Below, one piece after another: positions 37,401 through 51,468 of a stretch of DNA of 64,000 bases (positions are counted from its first letter, which is position 1; every line of letters starts with the position of its first letter). The stretch comes from Hydractinia symbiolongicarpus (Eukaryota; Cnidaria; Hydrozoa; Anthoathecata; Hydractiniidae), in the NCBI RefSeq assembly GCF_029227915.1, contig NC_079880.1, positions 8,397,501-8,461,500 on the forward strand, given 5' to 3'. A model generated the notes under the pieces. That model searched no databases. It was not told the origin of the DNA and saw only the letters and a program-made list of their open reading frames with translations. The translations under genes and the position numbers were made by a program.

Positions 37401-39153
37401 GATTGTTCCCGAAATTCATGCACACAACAACGTTCTTGTCAAAGAGAGAGACAAGTCCATACTCTGGCAATGACAAAGTCGTAAATTAAATGAAATCATC
37501 TTGGGAAAATGATTATAATTTTCTCGTTAATAATAACGGTAGTGTAAGGTTGGCTGAAACTTGGCTTTCCAAATCATTATTGCATGCGTAAAAGCAAACG
37601 TAATTTGACGGTTTTATTCATTTTTGACCACAGAGCTCTTTTTATCTCAAAGAGCTCTGGGGGACGAGAATGGGTTGTAATATAATTTGATGACACGCTT
37701 ATTTAGTGTCATATTTTATCCGCTCGTCTTCACATAAGAAACGCCGACTTTTCTTAAACGACTTATTTTTTTATTCAATTAAGTTTGATATTACAAATGG
37801 CGGCAACCGGCTTAATTTTCCTATTGACATGTTAAGCTTTGATATTTTAGAACGAACTTCGTTTCTTTGTTGAAAACAGGAGAACGCTGACGAGAAAATG
37901 CAAATACTAAATCTCGTAAAACAAATTTTCTACTCGGTGTACAAAAAGATAAAATATTAAGCTGAACTTTTTTTTAGTTTTTTGTTTGGTTTGTTTGTTG
38001 TTTTGGGGTTTATTATCAGAATAATGTACACAAAAAAATGATATTCCTCTGATTGCATTAGAAACAATGCTGAAATTATACATCTCTTTAATCTCTCTTT
38101 TCTGAAATCTCCTTACTACCAGAGCCTTTTTTGTCCATTCTGGATATGCAATCTGGCGCGCGAACCACAGATTTCCCTCGTTTTTGACATTCGCGTCTCG
38201 AAAAAATATCCACGACTTCGCGTGAAAAAAGATTTCGTGTTTTGCAGATTTTGATTCGCGTACGCTCCGCGTTTTTTGCTTTTTTGCGTTTAGCATGTGT
38301 ATAATTCTTTTCTGTCATTTCAGCTTCATTATTGCTACAGTCAGACGTTTCTGAATTTTTGATTTCTTTTACTTTCTTACTTACTTCTTCTAAAATTCCA
38401 CACTTTCTTAGATTTTTGGTGAGGAAATATTTTAACCATGTTCTGCTGCGGCACATCAAGGGAATAAATAAAATAAATTCGGAAAGTGACCCGAAAGGGT
38501 TGGAATGGTTCTTTAGTACTTTGATTTTCAGTGTTGGATAAGGTTTTTAATTAACAGCTTTTTCATTACGAAATGTCGCCTATACTTCAATTATTTGTCT
38601 GTGGAGGTTTTTTTTACGAATATTGAGATATCGTATCACAGTAATGTCGACGTTACGGTCCTAATGTCGACATTAACTGTCCGTTTTCACACGAGTGCGG
38701 AGAAACGAAATGCCAAGGCTTCTAAGATGGAGACCTCATTGGGACGGGGTGCCTTATCCGCTAAAACATTTTCGTAACAAAACATGTTGAAGTTTTTAAT
38801 TACTTCTTCTCAATAATTCCTTAATTCTTATAGGTTATTCTGACCATACATGAAAAAATTAATACTTTTATCTTTGATGCAATTGTATCATATTTTTACC
38901 TAGAGAAATCTTAGATGTATATGTATCTTTGTGAAGTATAATTAATGAATCAGCACGCTATTACGAAAGTAAATAAACTGAACATGCTCAGAATTATAAA
39001 ATACTTTTTTTTTGTCCCTGTCAATGAACATGATTTTTAAATGTAAACAAAATATCAAGTATTTTTTATGCTGCAAAATTAGTATATAATACTTTGTTTT
39101 AATCTCTGCTCTTTAGATATGGTTGTATTATAGTCAGTTATCTTGATTTATAA
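34468..39153. other. Long spacer with MITE copies, no gene supported
   Basis: Contains two copies of the CCCTGGGAACGAGG-type MITE (35895-35953 and 37034-37123). A symmetrical AGTCACTTTT/GGGGAAAA region lies at 36300-36745, and a short AGAGCTC inverted repeat near 37632-37668. Overlapping minus-strand frames of 123 and 129 codons at 37907-38459 are Lys/Arg-rich with no motif I recognise, so I leave them uncalled. Confidence 0.4.
35895..37123. repeat. Two copies of a short CCTCGTCCCCAGGG...CCCTGGGAACGAGG MITE
   Basis: The copies are 35895-35953 (shortened) and 37034-37123 (about 90 bp). Both have near-complementary ends (TCGTTCCCAGGG and CCCTGGGGACAAG; CCTCGTCCCCAGGG and CCCTGGGAACGAGG). Further copies lie at 50646-50732 and 51381-51468, and a partial one near 54152. 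The family has at least four members in 16 kb. Confidence 0.75.
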
Positions 39154-42100
39154 ATGTATAACAGATTTTGTGTTGGAAAATTTATGAGGTTTTTTATTCC
39201 AAAAACAAGAAAGAAATGTGCTGTTTTCTTGGCTGTGGCATTAGTTTTTGGTATAGCATTTTCTTATATAAACAATATAAAAACCCGGTATCACAAGACA
39301 TTGAATTATGGGGAAATAAATAAACCCATAGAAGAGAGAATGCATTACACAAAAAATGAACATGATGGATTGCAAGCAACAACAAATAATATTTCCGTGA
39401 AAACATACCCAGGTTTTGAAGCACCAAGACTGTCGTCTGTTTTAATATTTACTGACTCAGATAAACGAACGCGTAACAAATCGAAATTGAAACTTATATT
39501 TCAATCACTACACATCAACTATGATTTCCTCACTTGGAATAACCCAGGAGATAATTTTTTGGTTTTTCCTAGACTACAAGATAAAGATGGACTTACTAGA
39601 TACCATCTGTTTATTTTTACTAGTCAGCATATATATAATGAAATAGATCCATACAGCAAGACTATTCTTAACCAACACTGTGTGAAATTTAATATTGGCA
39701 TTATAGTTTTTACAGATATTGTACATATTAAAGGAGAAACTGATTTTTTTAAATTTACTAATTTGCCTCTGTCAATAAAATATGGGGTAATGGAACTTAA
39801 AGATCTTGAAATAACTTACAATTCATTATTAAAGATAACAAAAGCAGGTAACACACTTCGTGGAGTAATTCAGGGAAAAAGACATGCCATATTCCAAAGT
39901 GACAATCCTTCATTTGAACCAATAGCACATGTATTAAAGTCCAAATATAGAAAACGAAAATATTTATTAGATGATGATGAGATAGACGAAGATTTAAAAA
40001 AAGTAACTTCAGTGATATATGATAAAGGACTAAATGATGGTATTCGTAAGGTATTTTTTGGTATCCCAAATATAAACTTGTGGCTGTATGAACTAATATT
40101 TATGGATGCTCTGTTAACATTATCAAATGGAATTCTGGGCTATGATCTTAACCGTTATATACAGATTGATATTGATGATATATTTGTTGGTCAAACCGGA
40201 ACAAAGCTTGTGAAAAGTGATGTTGATGTAAGTTTTTTTTTCTTTAGGTTTTACTATGCCAGTCGGTCCCAAAAAAAGTTTTAGGAAAAAAATCAGGCTT
40301 TGCACTGAAATCTATAACTTTGTATAGCTATATATATATGGACACATTATAGACAATGTCACTATATATATAGTTTTAGTATATATTAACATCTTTGTCA
40401 ATTTATATACAATTCTGGACATAATATATTGGAAACAAGGGCAGAATTACACAAGGACAGAAGTACACAACCACAATCAATTAACTAAATAACACAGACA
40501 TTGCAGAAAGTGTTGCTATCGCATTTTTGACAATAGTTACTTGGCCTACATCCCTGCCCAAGTGATGCCGTTTGCTTATTTCGAGAAAGAGCTAAAAAAC
40601 ACACAATTTCTGAAATATTCTTTTCAGAGTATATATATGAAAGGGGTATCCATGTTTTTTAAATTCAAATTAAAAAGCACAATAAAAATGCATGTTTAAT
40701 TTGAAAAGTTGTTCTTACAAATGTTCAAGGAAAACATATTTTAAAACTGCACAAGGAATTATAATAATTCATCTGTTATTGTGATTTACCTATAACTTTC
40801 AAGGATGGCATGTTAATCACTTTTAAACAAAATGGGACATTAGAGCACCCGTTACAAACAAATTTTTTGCATGACAACATGAAGAAATAGCTCAAAATTC
40901 AACATTGGTCATTTTTCATTATTTTCCTCTACTTAAATCAGACGGAATATTTATTACACCAACGTGTGGGACCAGATAAATTTTCATTAGTGAAATGTTA
41001 AATCTAAAGTTTTTTAAATTTGCAACATGGGTGGCCAATTCATTTGAGCATGTCCCTAAACACCACCCATGAAATCAAGCAACAACAAATTTAATCCTTA
41101 TTTGTTTCATTATTTTTGTTTCAGTTTTTTGTAGTATTTGAGGTTTTTGTATTTGGTTGACTTTCTATTTATACATCTTTGTTGTTTACCACACTTTTAA
41201 AAGATTAACACCGAGTGGGAACTAAAGTTTTAAAATAATATTTAAGTAACATGTATTTATGTGTGTTTACATTTTCAAGGGGTGATTATTTGATATCCAT
41301 TTAGAACTTTTAAATGTTGAAAGTTCTTGAAAACAAAGCACTCCTAAGGCAAATTGACTTGCATTTAAATCTTATATGTTTACTTCTTGTATATAGCTCT
41401 GTCATATTTATTTATCTCGTGTAAATGTTGTGAAATGCATTGTTATTTAATATGTGAATCTGCACTGAAAAGGATCTGCATAAATTATTTATATTCTATT
41501 TAAATAATTTCAATAAAAATATGTTAATCATACAATCTTCTACATATATAGTGTATATTCATGATAATTATCTTTAATTTTTGTTTTCTTTTCTTGTGAG
41601 ATTAGACATTAAAATTTTATAATTCCAGCTGTCTTAACTCTTGTCACTTGAATAAAATGTCAAAGCATTACAATATTTACAGCTAAAAATTATTGCAAAG
41701 CCATACCTTGTTGATTGAAATATATAATCAAATTTTAATAAAAAATTTATTTTTGAAATAATGATGTGCCCAAATATTTTTTGTTCATTTCATTGTTCCT
41801 ATAATTTTAATGTTTTTATAGTTTCAGTCACTTCCATGTTTGTTTACAGGTAAATTATTTAAATTCCTAATGAAGTAAGTGCTCATTAGAAATTTTAAAG
41901 AGATCCTTCTTTTTATGCAACTTATTAACCAGACCTTAACAATCAAATTGACAAAATAATAATAAATTCAGACTGCATAAGTATAGTATACAGCACAGTA
42001 TAACTTTAAACCTCACAGCAAGCAAAGTTGTAGCTAAAAATGCAAACAAATAACATTGATGAAGAATTTTTAAAACATAGCTATACATACTACATACAGA

Positions 42101-45100
42101 CTCAAAACTCAAGTAAATCTAAAAATTTTAATCACTGTGCCAAAAAACAACAAAAAATGTTAATAATAATAATTTAATTTTAATTTAATAATTTTAGATC
42201 CAATTTTTATTATAACATTCATCAGCACAGTAAGCAACAAGCAAAATGGCATCAAATTTGTGTAGACTAGAATAAACTTTAAAAAACGTTTTGAAAAATT
42301 AACAAAACTTGGATTTGCAATTTTGACATTTCCTTTGTAGAATGATTTGCAAAAAATGCAAAATGTGAATTGTAACCTGCGAATTAACCTTGTCTTCTTC
42401 AAAAAGAGTTTATTTTTTTTGTGAAAATTCATAACAAAGTAATAATGGAAGATTCTTATTTTTGTATGTTCAGGTTTCTTATAAACCGGTTTTTTTAAAT
42501 GAAAACATGTAAACTTGTTTCTTGTTGTAAAACTGTTAAAACTCTATATTTAAGTTTCCTGTATAAATGACCACATCACAAAAGTAGGTGGCGAACCACA
42601 TGTGATATCTGTACTATACTGTATTGATCTTTTAATAAAGTATTAGTTAAAACTCAATCAGTGTGGTTTTTATTATGGTGTGTATTAATTGTTGTTGGCA
42701 CAGAATGCTCAATTTGTAAGCATCCTGAATGTCATGGAGTCAAATTTATATATAGTAAATCAATGTTTACAAGATTTTATTGTCAAGGGGATTAAATACC
42801 TTAGAAGAATTATATAATTACATTCCGTAATGTGTTAAAGTCTAGAAATCATCTTTGTGGCATACAAGTATCAAAGTATCAAACACAAAACTCCTGTCTA
42901 AGTAATACAAGTAAATATCTAAAGATTTTGAGTGTTGCAATGAATCCTAGACACATTAGAAAAAATAAAATAGCTATAAATATTTCACCTCAAAAAAATT
43001 TAAATATTTTGTGTGTTGCAATGAATCCTAGACACATTAGAAAAGAGAAAAAGCTGTAAATATTTCTCCTCAAAAAAATTAAAACATTTTGAGTGTTGCA
43101 ATTATATCATAGAAACATTAGAAAAGAAAATAGCTATAAATATCCCAATCCACCCTCCAAAAAAAATTGTTGACAAGTGTGATAGTGAATTTTTTCCTCT
43201 CGGAAAGAGTTCTTAAATAGTCAACACACCTTTGATTTTTGACTATTCAACCATTTTAGTTAGTTACGATTTTATTGTTAAGAAGTTGCATTAAATTTTT
43301 TATAGGCTCTTGTGCGAGCTCAAGACTACTTTGCATCACTTATCCCTGGGTTTTACTTCAACCTTGGTTATTCGGGAAAGTTTTACAGAAATTCAAATGA
43401 CAGTGCAGAACGTGAAGGAGACAAGCATCTGGTTCAAAATGCTGACAAATTTCGCTGGTTTTGCCACACATTTAAACATGTCAAACCACACACTTTAACA
43501 AAGGAGGCATTGATTAAAGATTTCAGAAAAAACAAACAGTTTGCTCAGGTGTGGATTTCCGTTGTGAGATTCCCTTGATGTTGTTAGGGTCCTTTGTGAG
43601 ATTCCCTTGATGTTGTTAGGGTCCGGTAGATGGGCTTGTTTAGAGTTCTAGTACAATATAAAATATACAATATGAGAGCAAAAGCTCTGTGTAGTAAAAT
43701 AATTCCTCTTTTTATTTCAGAAACACAATATCAAGGTTGATTACACATATTCTGTTTCCCCACATCACTCTGGTGTATACCCAATCCATGAAACGCTATA
43801 TGAAAGCTGGAAAGAGTATTTAGGCATTCAAGTAACTTCTACTGAAGGATATCCCCATTTGTATCCAGCTTGGGGTCGAAAAGGTTTCCATTTTATGGAT
43901 ATACAGGTAACCCAACTATGCAGTACTTACAATCACACTAACACTATTGGTTTCGATGAGTTTCGAGTGTCAACACCTGTTATCAAGACATGACTAATGA
44001 TTAAAATTTAAAAAATTAATTAGTGTGAACTTTAATAAAGTGCAAGAATATAATAATTGCAAAATTATGTTTTGTTGAATAACAATAGCGGCATAGAACA
44101 TATGTTCTTATTTAAAATGGGTATATCCATTACATTTTTTCTAATTGTAATCATCACTTATGTCTTGATAACGGGTGTTGACACCCGAAACGTGTCGAAA
44201 CCAATGTCGTTTATATTCTCCAGTTTAGTTCTGGCTGAAACCAACAAGTTTGAACACTATTTAACCAATTAAAAACTTTCGGAATTTCTTTAAAGCTTTG
44301 TCATTTTAACTAGTTGATTGATACTACTATGAGAAGAGTTCTGTAAGGCTACTATCCTCATATTTTCGTGATAAAGTTAAGATAAAAAAAAAAAAATTTA
44401 TTTTTCTTTTTAAAAAAATTTCTTTATTGCTAAAACAAACACGGCAACAAGTTGTAGGCAAATCTTATAACAGCCCTGTACATTACTTAAGGGTTGTATA
44501 ATTAGTGGAAATCTTATAGGATTAATATTTGTGTTTGTGTATTTTATTTCAACTTTAGGTACTACCAAGACAAACATGTGGTTTATTTACTGGCACTCTC
44601 CACTTAAAGACATATCCCAAAGGTCCAGACTGGTTAATGAATAGTTCACACGGTGGAGAGCTGTTTTGGAGCATACTATATAACCCTGTAAGTTGTGCAT
44701 TTTATTAAAAAAAAATTGAAATATTGTTTAACGCACTTTAAACAGTGCAATAGTAAACACTGATGAAATGAAGACTTTTAATATAACTTGTGTAAGAAGA
44801 GCTTTAAGCGCTTTTTTAAAAAAGTGAAAATATAGCTTTAAGGCAACACAACAAAGTGATGTATCCAGATGTTTTTTGTACTATAATTTCAACTATTTCC
44901 CCAAATCTCCCTCTCCCTTCCCGAAACATCTCATGTTTCTTAAAAAACATATTTTAGAGCTAATTGTTTTATAAAGCACTAAGAAGTCATTGATCATGCG
45001 TAGCACAGTGCTTATGTCAAAACAATTCGTCCATATTTCGTGACACTACATACTACACTCGTCATTCTGGATGCAGTACAGTTGTACATAAACTAACATA

Positions 45101-47705
45101 AGCTTTAATTGTTAACAGAAGTAACACGTGTGTTTTTAGATAACTATTTTTATGACTCATTCTGGCAATTACGGATTTAAAGATCGTTTGGCAATTCATC
45201 TTTTCCGGAATGTTACCCGTTTTATTAGAAAATGGACGAATATTAAACTTCGTAGTGATAAACCAACGGAGTTAGCCAGGCGCTATTTTGAGTTGTTCCC
45301 AAGACAGGCTGAACCAATATGGACCGTGAGTTTTTAGTGGTTTTATTCAGTTAGTTCTCCTTTGACAATGTGAGACAGTTTTGGTGGCAAAACAGAATTT
45401 AATATTGCATGCATTGGTAGCTCTTTTTACATTTGTGTTTGAGACATGTAATTTTTGTCAAGTATTTTGCAGGCATGCTAGTTGATGCGAACGTGTACGA
45501 GCGAGTTATATTTTGCCCATTTCACGTTTTTCGGTATTATTTTGTCATATTTAGGATCCGTGCACTGATCTGAGACACCAAAAGATATGGAATGAAACAG
45601 CTGTCTACTGCAAACCGAATGAGGTTTCACGAATTTCCCGCCTACCAGATGTATTGGTGATTGGTCCACAAAAATCTGGATCGACTGCTTTATATACGTT
45701 TATGGCGATGCACCCTGACCTCATTCGTAGTCGGTCCACAAAACATGCGTACGAAGAAGTGCAGTTTTTTAATCGAAATGAATACAAAAAAGGCCTAAGA
45801 TGGTAGGTATATAACGTGAACTGGGACCGAAGTATGTTTCGAAGCATCTTTTTAGTCTTAAAAAACCACTTCAACTAACACCCACATCCAACTTTTCGTT
45901 ATAGGTATCTGGGCATGTTTCCAAATAAAAGTAAAAGAGTGGGCACGTTGTCGTTTGAAAAATCAGCAAATTACTTCGATTCGTTGAAGTCACCCTTGCG
46001 TGCGCACTCGCTTGTGCCGAACGCCAAGTTGCTCTTTATTTCATTAGATCCAAAGTTAAGAGCATATTCGTGGTACCAGGTATGTCGACATACGCAGCCT
46101 TAACATGAAGTTTCATTTTAGGGGGCGATACGAAAATTTCTTTTAAATATTTATGTAAGCACAAATCGGCTAAAATAGACTTACTGCTCGTGCGACACTA
46201 TCTAGTGACGCTTGAAGTCTTTTTTGGGGTCCATGCAAATGGTCGTTTAAGAAGAAACGTGCATTCGCTGTCTACCCATTTGGTTGTGAGAACAGAGCCA
46301 CAAAGTTTAAATACATTACAATGTCTATGCCCTTTTCACTGCATTTCTTTGTTAGAGGGCGGTGTTTATTGCATTACTTTAGTGAATCGAAGCAGCGGCT
46401 TCTTATGAAGTGCCGTTTAATAAAATTAATGCGATATCGTTTGTTATTCCAGCACATGCGCAGTAAAAAAGACCCTATTGCATTAAACCACACCTTCTAC
46501 GAAATAATCTCTGGTCATAACAAAACCGATAACTTTCGATTCACCGTGCTCCAACAGAGGTGTTTGTATCCTGGACTGTATGCTGAAGCTTTGGAAAGGT
46601 GGTTGCAGTACTACAAACCATCTCAAGTAAGTATTGATGTTGTTCAGGGTTCTTACGCCTCCTCATCAATCCTTATATCTCCTTAAATTCAAAAGGTCTC
46701 CTCACATGTCCTCAATTTTTTTTGAAATTTAGATTTTCTTCTCAAATCTCAAATTTGTTTATTTTTTAAATATGCTATTTTTTATATTTTTTATTTGAAT
46801 CACCACAACTTGTGGTTGTTGTGGCCTGCAAACATTTTTTTTTGTTGTGTTTGTATTTAAAGCAAAGTTTCTTAATTATCTTTTGTAAGAAAATATTGAA
46901 ATGCCAGTCTGTGTGTTCCTTCATTTTTACAGGTGCAAGTTTTTCTCCTCAAATCTCCTCAAATCTCCTCAATTTTGTTAACAAAATCTCCTCAAAAGGT
47001 GTGGTTGTTGTTGTTGTTTGTTTACTAGTTACGCTAAATATATTTTCTTTAATTAGATACACATAGTAGATGGATATAAACTTCGTCACCAACCTCATTT
47101 AGAAATGAAAAATTTAATTCAGTTTCTAAATATTCGTTCATTTCCCTTCCATGTCAGAATAAAGTAAGTTGGCTTTTAATCTTTTTAATTTTTTTTACGG
47201 GTTTGTAATTGCAAATTGTAGCAGAGTGATAACAAATTATATAAGGCGTAATCACTGTACTACACGACTGAAATGCCTCTTTAAAGCCAGAAATACACAG
47301 TCAATTTATATCAATCATCTTACATGGGAAATTCAAAGACGTCTTCACTGAACAATCTTACAAAACATAAAACAACTTTCAAATCAAGTGTCTCTTTTTT
47401 GACTAAGATCTTGCAACAAAACTATGCTAATTTTTTAAAAAAGAAAAGAAGTTTAAAAACGTTTACTTTCAAACAGGTACAACAAAAACAAAGGATTTTA
47501 TTGCGCTACAAACAACAATGGTAGCTTCCGTTGCCTTGGCAGCAGCAAAGGTCGAAAGTATGAAATAATGACAGACCAAGCTGAGCAGTACTTGACAGAT
47601 TACTACCGTGTACCTAACTTGAGGTTTGTTGACATGCTGACAAAGCTGAAGAAACCATTTCCAAAATGGCTGCAAAAAGTGTTGAAAGAAAATGACGCCT
47701 CGTGA
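39154..47705 (+). CDS. NDST: Heparan sulfate N-deacetylase/N-sulfotransferase, complete, ten exons
   Basis: Exons: 39154-40227, 43306-43548, 43721-43906, 44559-44687, 45140-45325, 45555-45802, 45905-46079, 46453-46626, 47057-47163, 47477-47705. Phases close to 916 residues, near the usual NDST length of about 880. It is a type II Golgi membrane protein: basic N-terminus, then a hydrophobic anchor at about residues 22-40. The N-deacetylase part (to about 600) has [44 protein letters not shown] and MTHSGNYG. The sulfotransferase part has the 5'-phosphosulfate loop [11 protein letters not shown] (presumed catalytic Lys646), [10 protein letters not shown], the 3'-phosphate motif RAYSWYQHMR and [20 protein letters not shown] near the end. 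The enzyme deacetylates GlcNAc and N-sulfates it using PAPS during heparan sulfate synthesis. ATG 39154 is the first in frame; Met at codon 11 is an alternative start. Confidence 0.96.
40228..43305 (+). other. NDST intron 1 (3.1 kb)
   Basis: Begins GTAAGT and ends TTTTATAG. AT-rich, no gene seen. Its right end contains a three-copy tandem repeat of about 80 bp. Confidence 0.75.
42915..43155 (+). repeat. Three tandem copies of an ~80-bp unit in NDST intron 1
   Basis: The word GTGTTGCAAT recurs at about 42932, 43013 and 43093. Each is followed by CCTAGACACATTAGAAAA or a diverged form, and by CTATAAATATTTC with CTCAAAAAAATT. The third copy is the most diverged. Confidence 0.85.
43563..43626 (+). 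repeat. 32-bp tandem duplication just after NDST exon 2
   Basis: TGTGAGATTCCCTTGATG... occurs at 43563 and again at 43595, a 32-bp period. It begins 14 bases inside the intron, next to the donor. Confidence 0.95.
43946..44206. mobile_element. MITE with ~60-bp terminal inverted repeats in NDST intron 3
   Basis: The left end (from ATTGGTTTCGATGAG) through about 44000 is the reverse complement, with a few mismatches, of about 44148-44206 (ending CGAAACCAAT). Shared words include GTGTTGACAC and ATGTCTTGATAAC. The roughly 260-bp element is non-coding and lies between the exons ending 43906 and starting 44559. Confidence 0.8.
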
Positions 47706-50640
47706 ATGAGCAACCTTTTTTGGAGATACGAAGGACCACGACATTTGGTGAGGATGATCAAAGTACAGAAATAAAACCGCTTGACCAATCAAACTAAATC
47801 ACTGTGCATGGGAACCAATCACATGGATGGACGCTATAGTGCGTTTCAAATTCCCATTGTTTTTAAGCAAGTATACGAGACAACATTGTATTCAAAATGC
47901 GAAGTTAAAATCTGCTACTCGTCTTTAACTTATAAGAATTTAAAAATTATATTAAATAGTTTTTCGACGAAATGAAACTAAAGGACAATTCCATCGCGGG
48001 AGAACTATTACGTGCGTGTACAAATTTTTTGCGCATGTGCAGTCTGCACAACCTGAAATTTAATTCCATTCCATACTTTATTCCAACAGTTACAACAGTT
48101 GCTTTTTTATGTATGTTTTTTCGGTTTTTATTTGTTGAAGTAGATCGATGCGTTAACATTTTTTTAGTAGGGAGAGAGGGATAAGGGTTTTTTTTAATGT
48201 CAAAAATGCTCAAAATGTATTTATACCTTTAGAAAATTTATTTTACTACTCTCTTTTATATGTATATTGACGTTAGTATTAAATTTTATAACGCCAATGT
48301 AAACTTAGCCTAATGTTAGTTTATTATGGTACATGAACAAAGTTTTGCCAATAAACTGGTGTTAGGCTTGGTTTACATTGAGAAAAATTGAGTTAATTTG
48401 AATTGGTAATTATAGCAGTGTAATGTTTCTGTCCAGTTCGATCGTTGTCGTAGACAATTTTATCATATTTATAATTTTTATATTCATGATTTTTTATACT
48501 TATTGGTTTATATTTAATGGAAGGTGGGGGAAGTGTCCAGACCTACTCAAGAAGATCTAGATGTGAATCTTTCACAAAATAATAAAACCTGTAATTATAT
48601 CGCTAACATCTGTTCTTAATGTTCCTGGTGGAAATAGACCTTTAGTTATGTTTTTAGGGTGACAGGGTTAGGAGATATAATTTTACTGTTTGAAAATGCC
48701 TACTTCACTGTCTAAATATCCCTACATCACATCCGAAAATCCCTACTTCAGTGTCCGAAAATCCCTCTTTTAGTGTTTTAGTCCTTACTTCATTGTGAAA
48801 CTGGTCATGAAATTCGTTTATTGTTTACATTATTGGGGAAAACTTTTGTATATTTATGGTTGCGTTTTTAAGTTGTATGTTATTTATATTATATTAGCTA
48901 CATATCCAATCCGGATAATAATCATTGCGTTCTATTCTTTTCTTTTCTACATCGTGTGTTCAGGCTGCAATGGGTATGTATTAATTTCTCAGTTTTCTAC
49001 CAACAATTTAAAGTGTGTGATTAAAATGTCTTTCCTCGAAACATACTTTTTGTTTTTAATCTCCCAAGAAATTATTACTACTACAAAGAATGGAGGGAAT
49101 AAACCCTGGAATTATAAATTTCTTGCTACTTGTACACATGTCAACTCGCCGCGAGCGAAAGCTCTAAGAAAAAGTAAATTAATAGGAGCGATATTGAATA
49201 AAACACTGTCCGTTAATCAGATTCGTGGCCAGCCCTCTTTGCTAATTCGCAACAAACTCGCATGATACTTGCTGTAGCATAGAATTAGTGTAATATCAAC
49301 TGTCTTTTTGCTTTTTTTTTCCAATAAAATCCTGGATATTGGGCATATTTTGTCGAAGATATCGATTCATTATTAAAGAATGACGTGAGTGTCACATAAC
49401 ACGCTGTGAATCAATCCTGTAAGGATGATAATCTAAAGATTGAACATACATGGTGGTATTGGTTAACGGAGGGGCGAACAGCCGCGGCACGGCTGCTGAT
49501 TGAACATTGATGATGCCAGAGATAATTTTAAAGACCAGATCCGCTTAATTTTTTTTAATTTTTACTCCTCTATTTCTTTGTTTGTTTTCTTTATAAATAA
49601 CTACGATTTATTTAACATATATTTTATTTTTATTAATCAGTATTTTTTGATGTATTATCGAAGATAAGTCCTAAGATTTAGAGGTTTTTGAGGCTCATTT
49701 TTCTTATAAATTTTTTTCTTATAACAAAAACTACGTGTATTTCTCATGTTATGTGTAGTAATAAATGTTGCATGCTGGATGTGAAAACCGAAGCCAAGGA
49801 GGTGAAATGAGACCAAGTTGAAAGGTAAAATGATGATTGTCAACAGAGACTGAATCTCATTTACTGAGAAAAGTAAAAGAAAACAGAAACAGAAAATAAT
49901 TGTGCAAAAAAACACAAATGATTGCAAACAATTGGATTTAAGATTAGTTCAACAAAGAAGAGTTTGTAAAAATAGCGAACCAAATAAAGTATTCCTTTTA
50001 AATTTGTCCTGGTGCAGCAAATATAGAATTTATCAAATGTCACTTGAAGAAGAAGGAAGAAAGACCGTTTCAACAGGTAGAAAGACTACATTCAAAAAAA
50101 TATTTAAAATTGGTCCCAGTTAAAAAAAAGAGGCACAATTCCGATAATGAGGTTGTAGAAAACAAGATTGCCGTCATAAGTTTAGCAAATCTCTTTTGTA
50201 ATTTTAATTTACAACTTTTTAAAAGACATATTTCTTCGGCTTTCCAACCTAAAATGAGAATTTTAACGTTAAAATAAACTTCATACCTGAAAACGATCTG
50301 TTAAAAATAGAATTAGACCAAAAAAATCTAACGTACTTTTTTTCTCTCTTGACCATCAGCCATGCATGAATAAATTATAGTGAGTTTTCCACCATAACTT
50401 TTTTTATTCATTATGTCGCATGTTGGATTTTTGTGCTTCAAAAATAAATTAATTAATACAAAAGACCACTACCCTGTATTTCACATTTCACATACAAAAT
50501 ATTATGTTTTTCAGCATTTAGCATGTGATTCAGGTCATGATTTACAGAAAAAGACCATGATTTCGTGAGACAAAAATCGTGGCTTTATGTATGAGTTGTT
50601 TTGTTTTCAAATTTAAAGGAGAGCATCTTAGACGAAGAAT
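47706..50640. other. NDST 3' flank and spacer
   Basis: Probable NDST 3' UTR. AATAAA candidates lie near 48350 and 48580. A degenerate repeat of CCCTACTTCA(G/C)TGTC(C/T)(G/A)AAA occurs at 48695-48795. A 150-residue plus-strand frame from ATG 48807 to 49265 has a hydrophobic N-terminal half but no recognised motif and no splice support; I do not call it a gene. Confidence 0.45.
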
Positions 50641-50645
50641 TGCAA

Positions 50646-51468
50646 TCTCATCCTTAGGGTCTTGTGGCCCCTGAGGCGTTATTTCGCAGTGGTCACAACT
50701 TTATCAGCAAGGCGAAATGCCCTGGGAATGAGCCTGGAAGAACTGAATTCTCCCACTTTATAAATAAAAACTGTTCTTCAAAACTTATGAGTATTGGATT
50801 TTTCCACGATATAAAATTACTATAGATTAGGTTCATAAACTGAGAAAGTTCTGGATATGTTTACCTTTGGTGAACCTGATTCCAACTTTTCTTTCCACTG
50901 ACCAAAACATACTTGCGTTAACTTTGTTGCATCAAGGTCTGGATGTACTTTCGAATCAATAATTTCACCGTTGATTTTAGCCAGCACAATAAAAATCATT
51001 TCCTTCTTCTTTTTACAAACAACAGATAACAATTCGTTCTTTGACGTTTCCACTAGAAAGAGCAAAAAAGTCTATTACGCTATGTGCTGTTATGCAAAAT
51101 ACAAAAATAGCTCCTTCGCTACAGAGATTGTGGTATTGTGTTTTTTCTGTCCTATCGAGCCTTTATATGATAGCCCTTTAGATTTAAATGCCGGTTCTTT
51201 GGTGTTGATTTTTACTGGTGTATTGTTAACAGTCAAAATTGGAAAAAAGCCAATGCCTTTAGGTGCTTACCACGCTCCCAATTTAGGACGAATGGCATTT
51301 ATATAAAAAAGCCTCACAACATGTTATCTCGTACATTTTATTCTGTTCAATGCACACCATTATTCATATGAAAGTACAATCTCGTTCCCAGGGCATTTTC
51401 TTTTTTTAATGAATTGTTGGCCACTCCGTAATAAGGGCTGAGGGGCTACAAGACCCTGGAGAAGAGGT
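50646..51468. repeat. Two further copies of the CCCTGGGAACGAGG-type MITE
   Basis: 50646-50732 shares TAGGGTCTTGTGGCCCCTGA and ATGCCCTGGGAATGAG with the copy at 37034. 51381-51468 is the reverse orientation (CTCGTTCCCAGGGCATTTT ... AAGACCCTGGAGAAGAGG). They flank the last proposed exon of the minus-strand secreted-protein gene. Confidence 0.75.

Noticed and set aside
37907-38459. Overlapping minus-strand frames of 123 and 129 codons, Lys/Arg-rich
   Set aside because: Two overlapping frames with no recognisable motif and no splice or start support; could be an old element remnant.
48795-49265. 156-codon plus-strand frame with a hydrophobic start
   Set aside because: Begins at GTG, first ATG is at 48807. 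No conserved motif or splice context, and it lies just past the NDST 3' end in AT-rich DNA where such frames occur by chance.
50971-51306. 111-codon plus-strand frame opposite the proposed third exon of the secreted-protein gene
   Set aside because: No motif; the minus-strand reading has in-phase splice sites and similarity to exon 2 of the same gene, so it is preferred.
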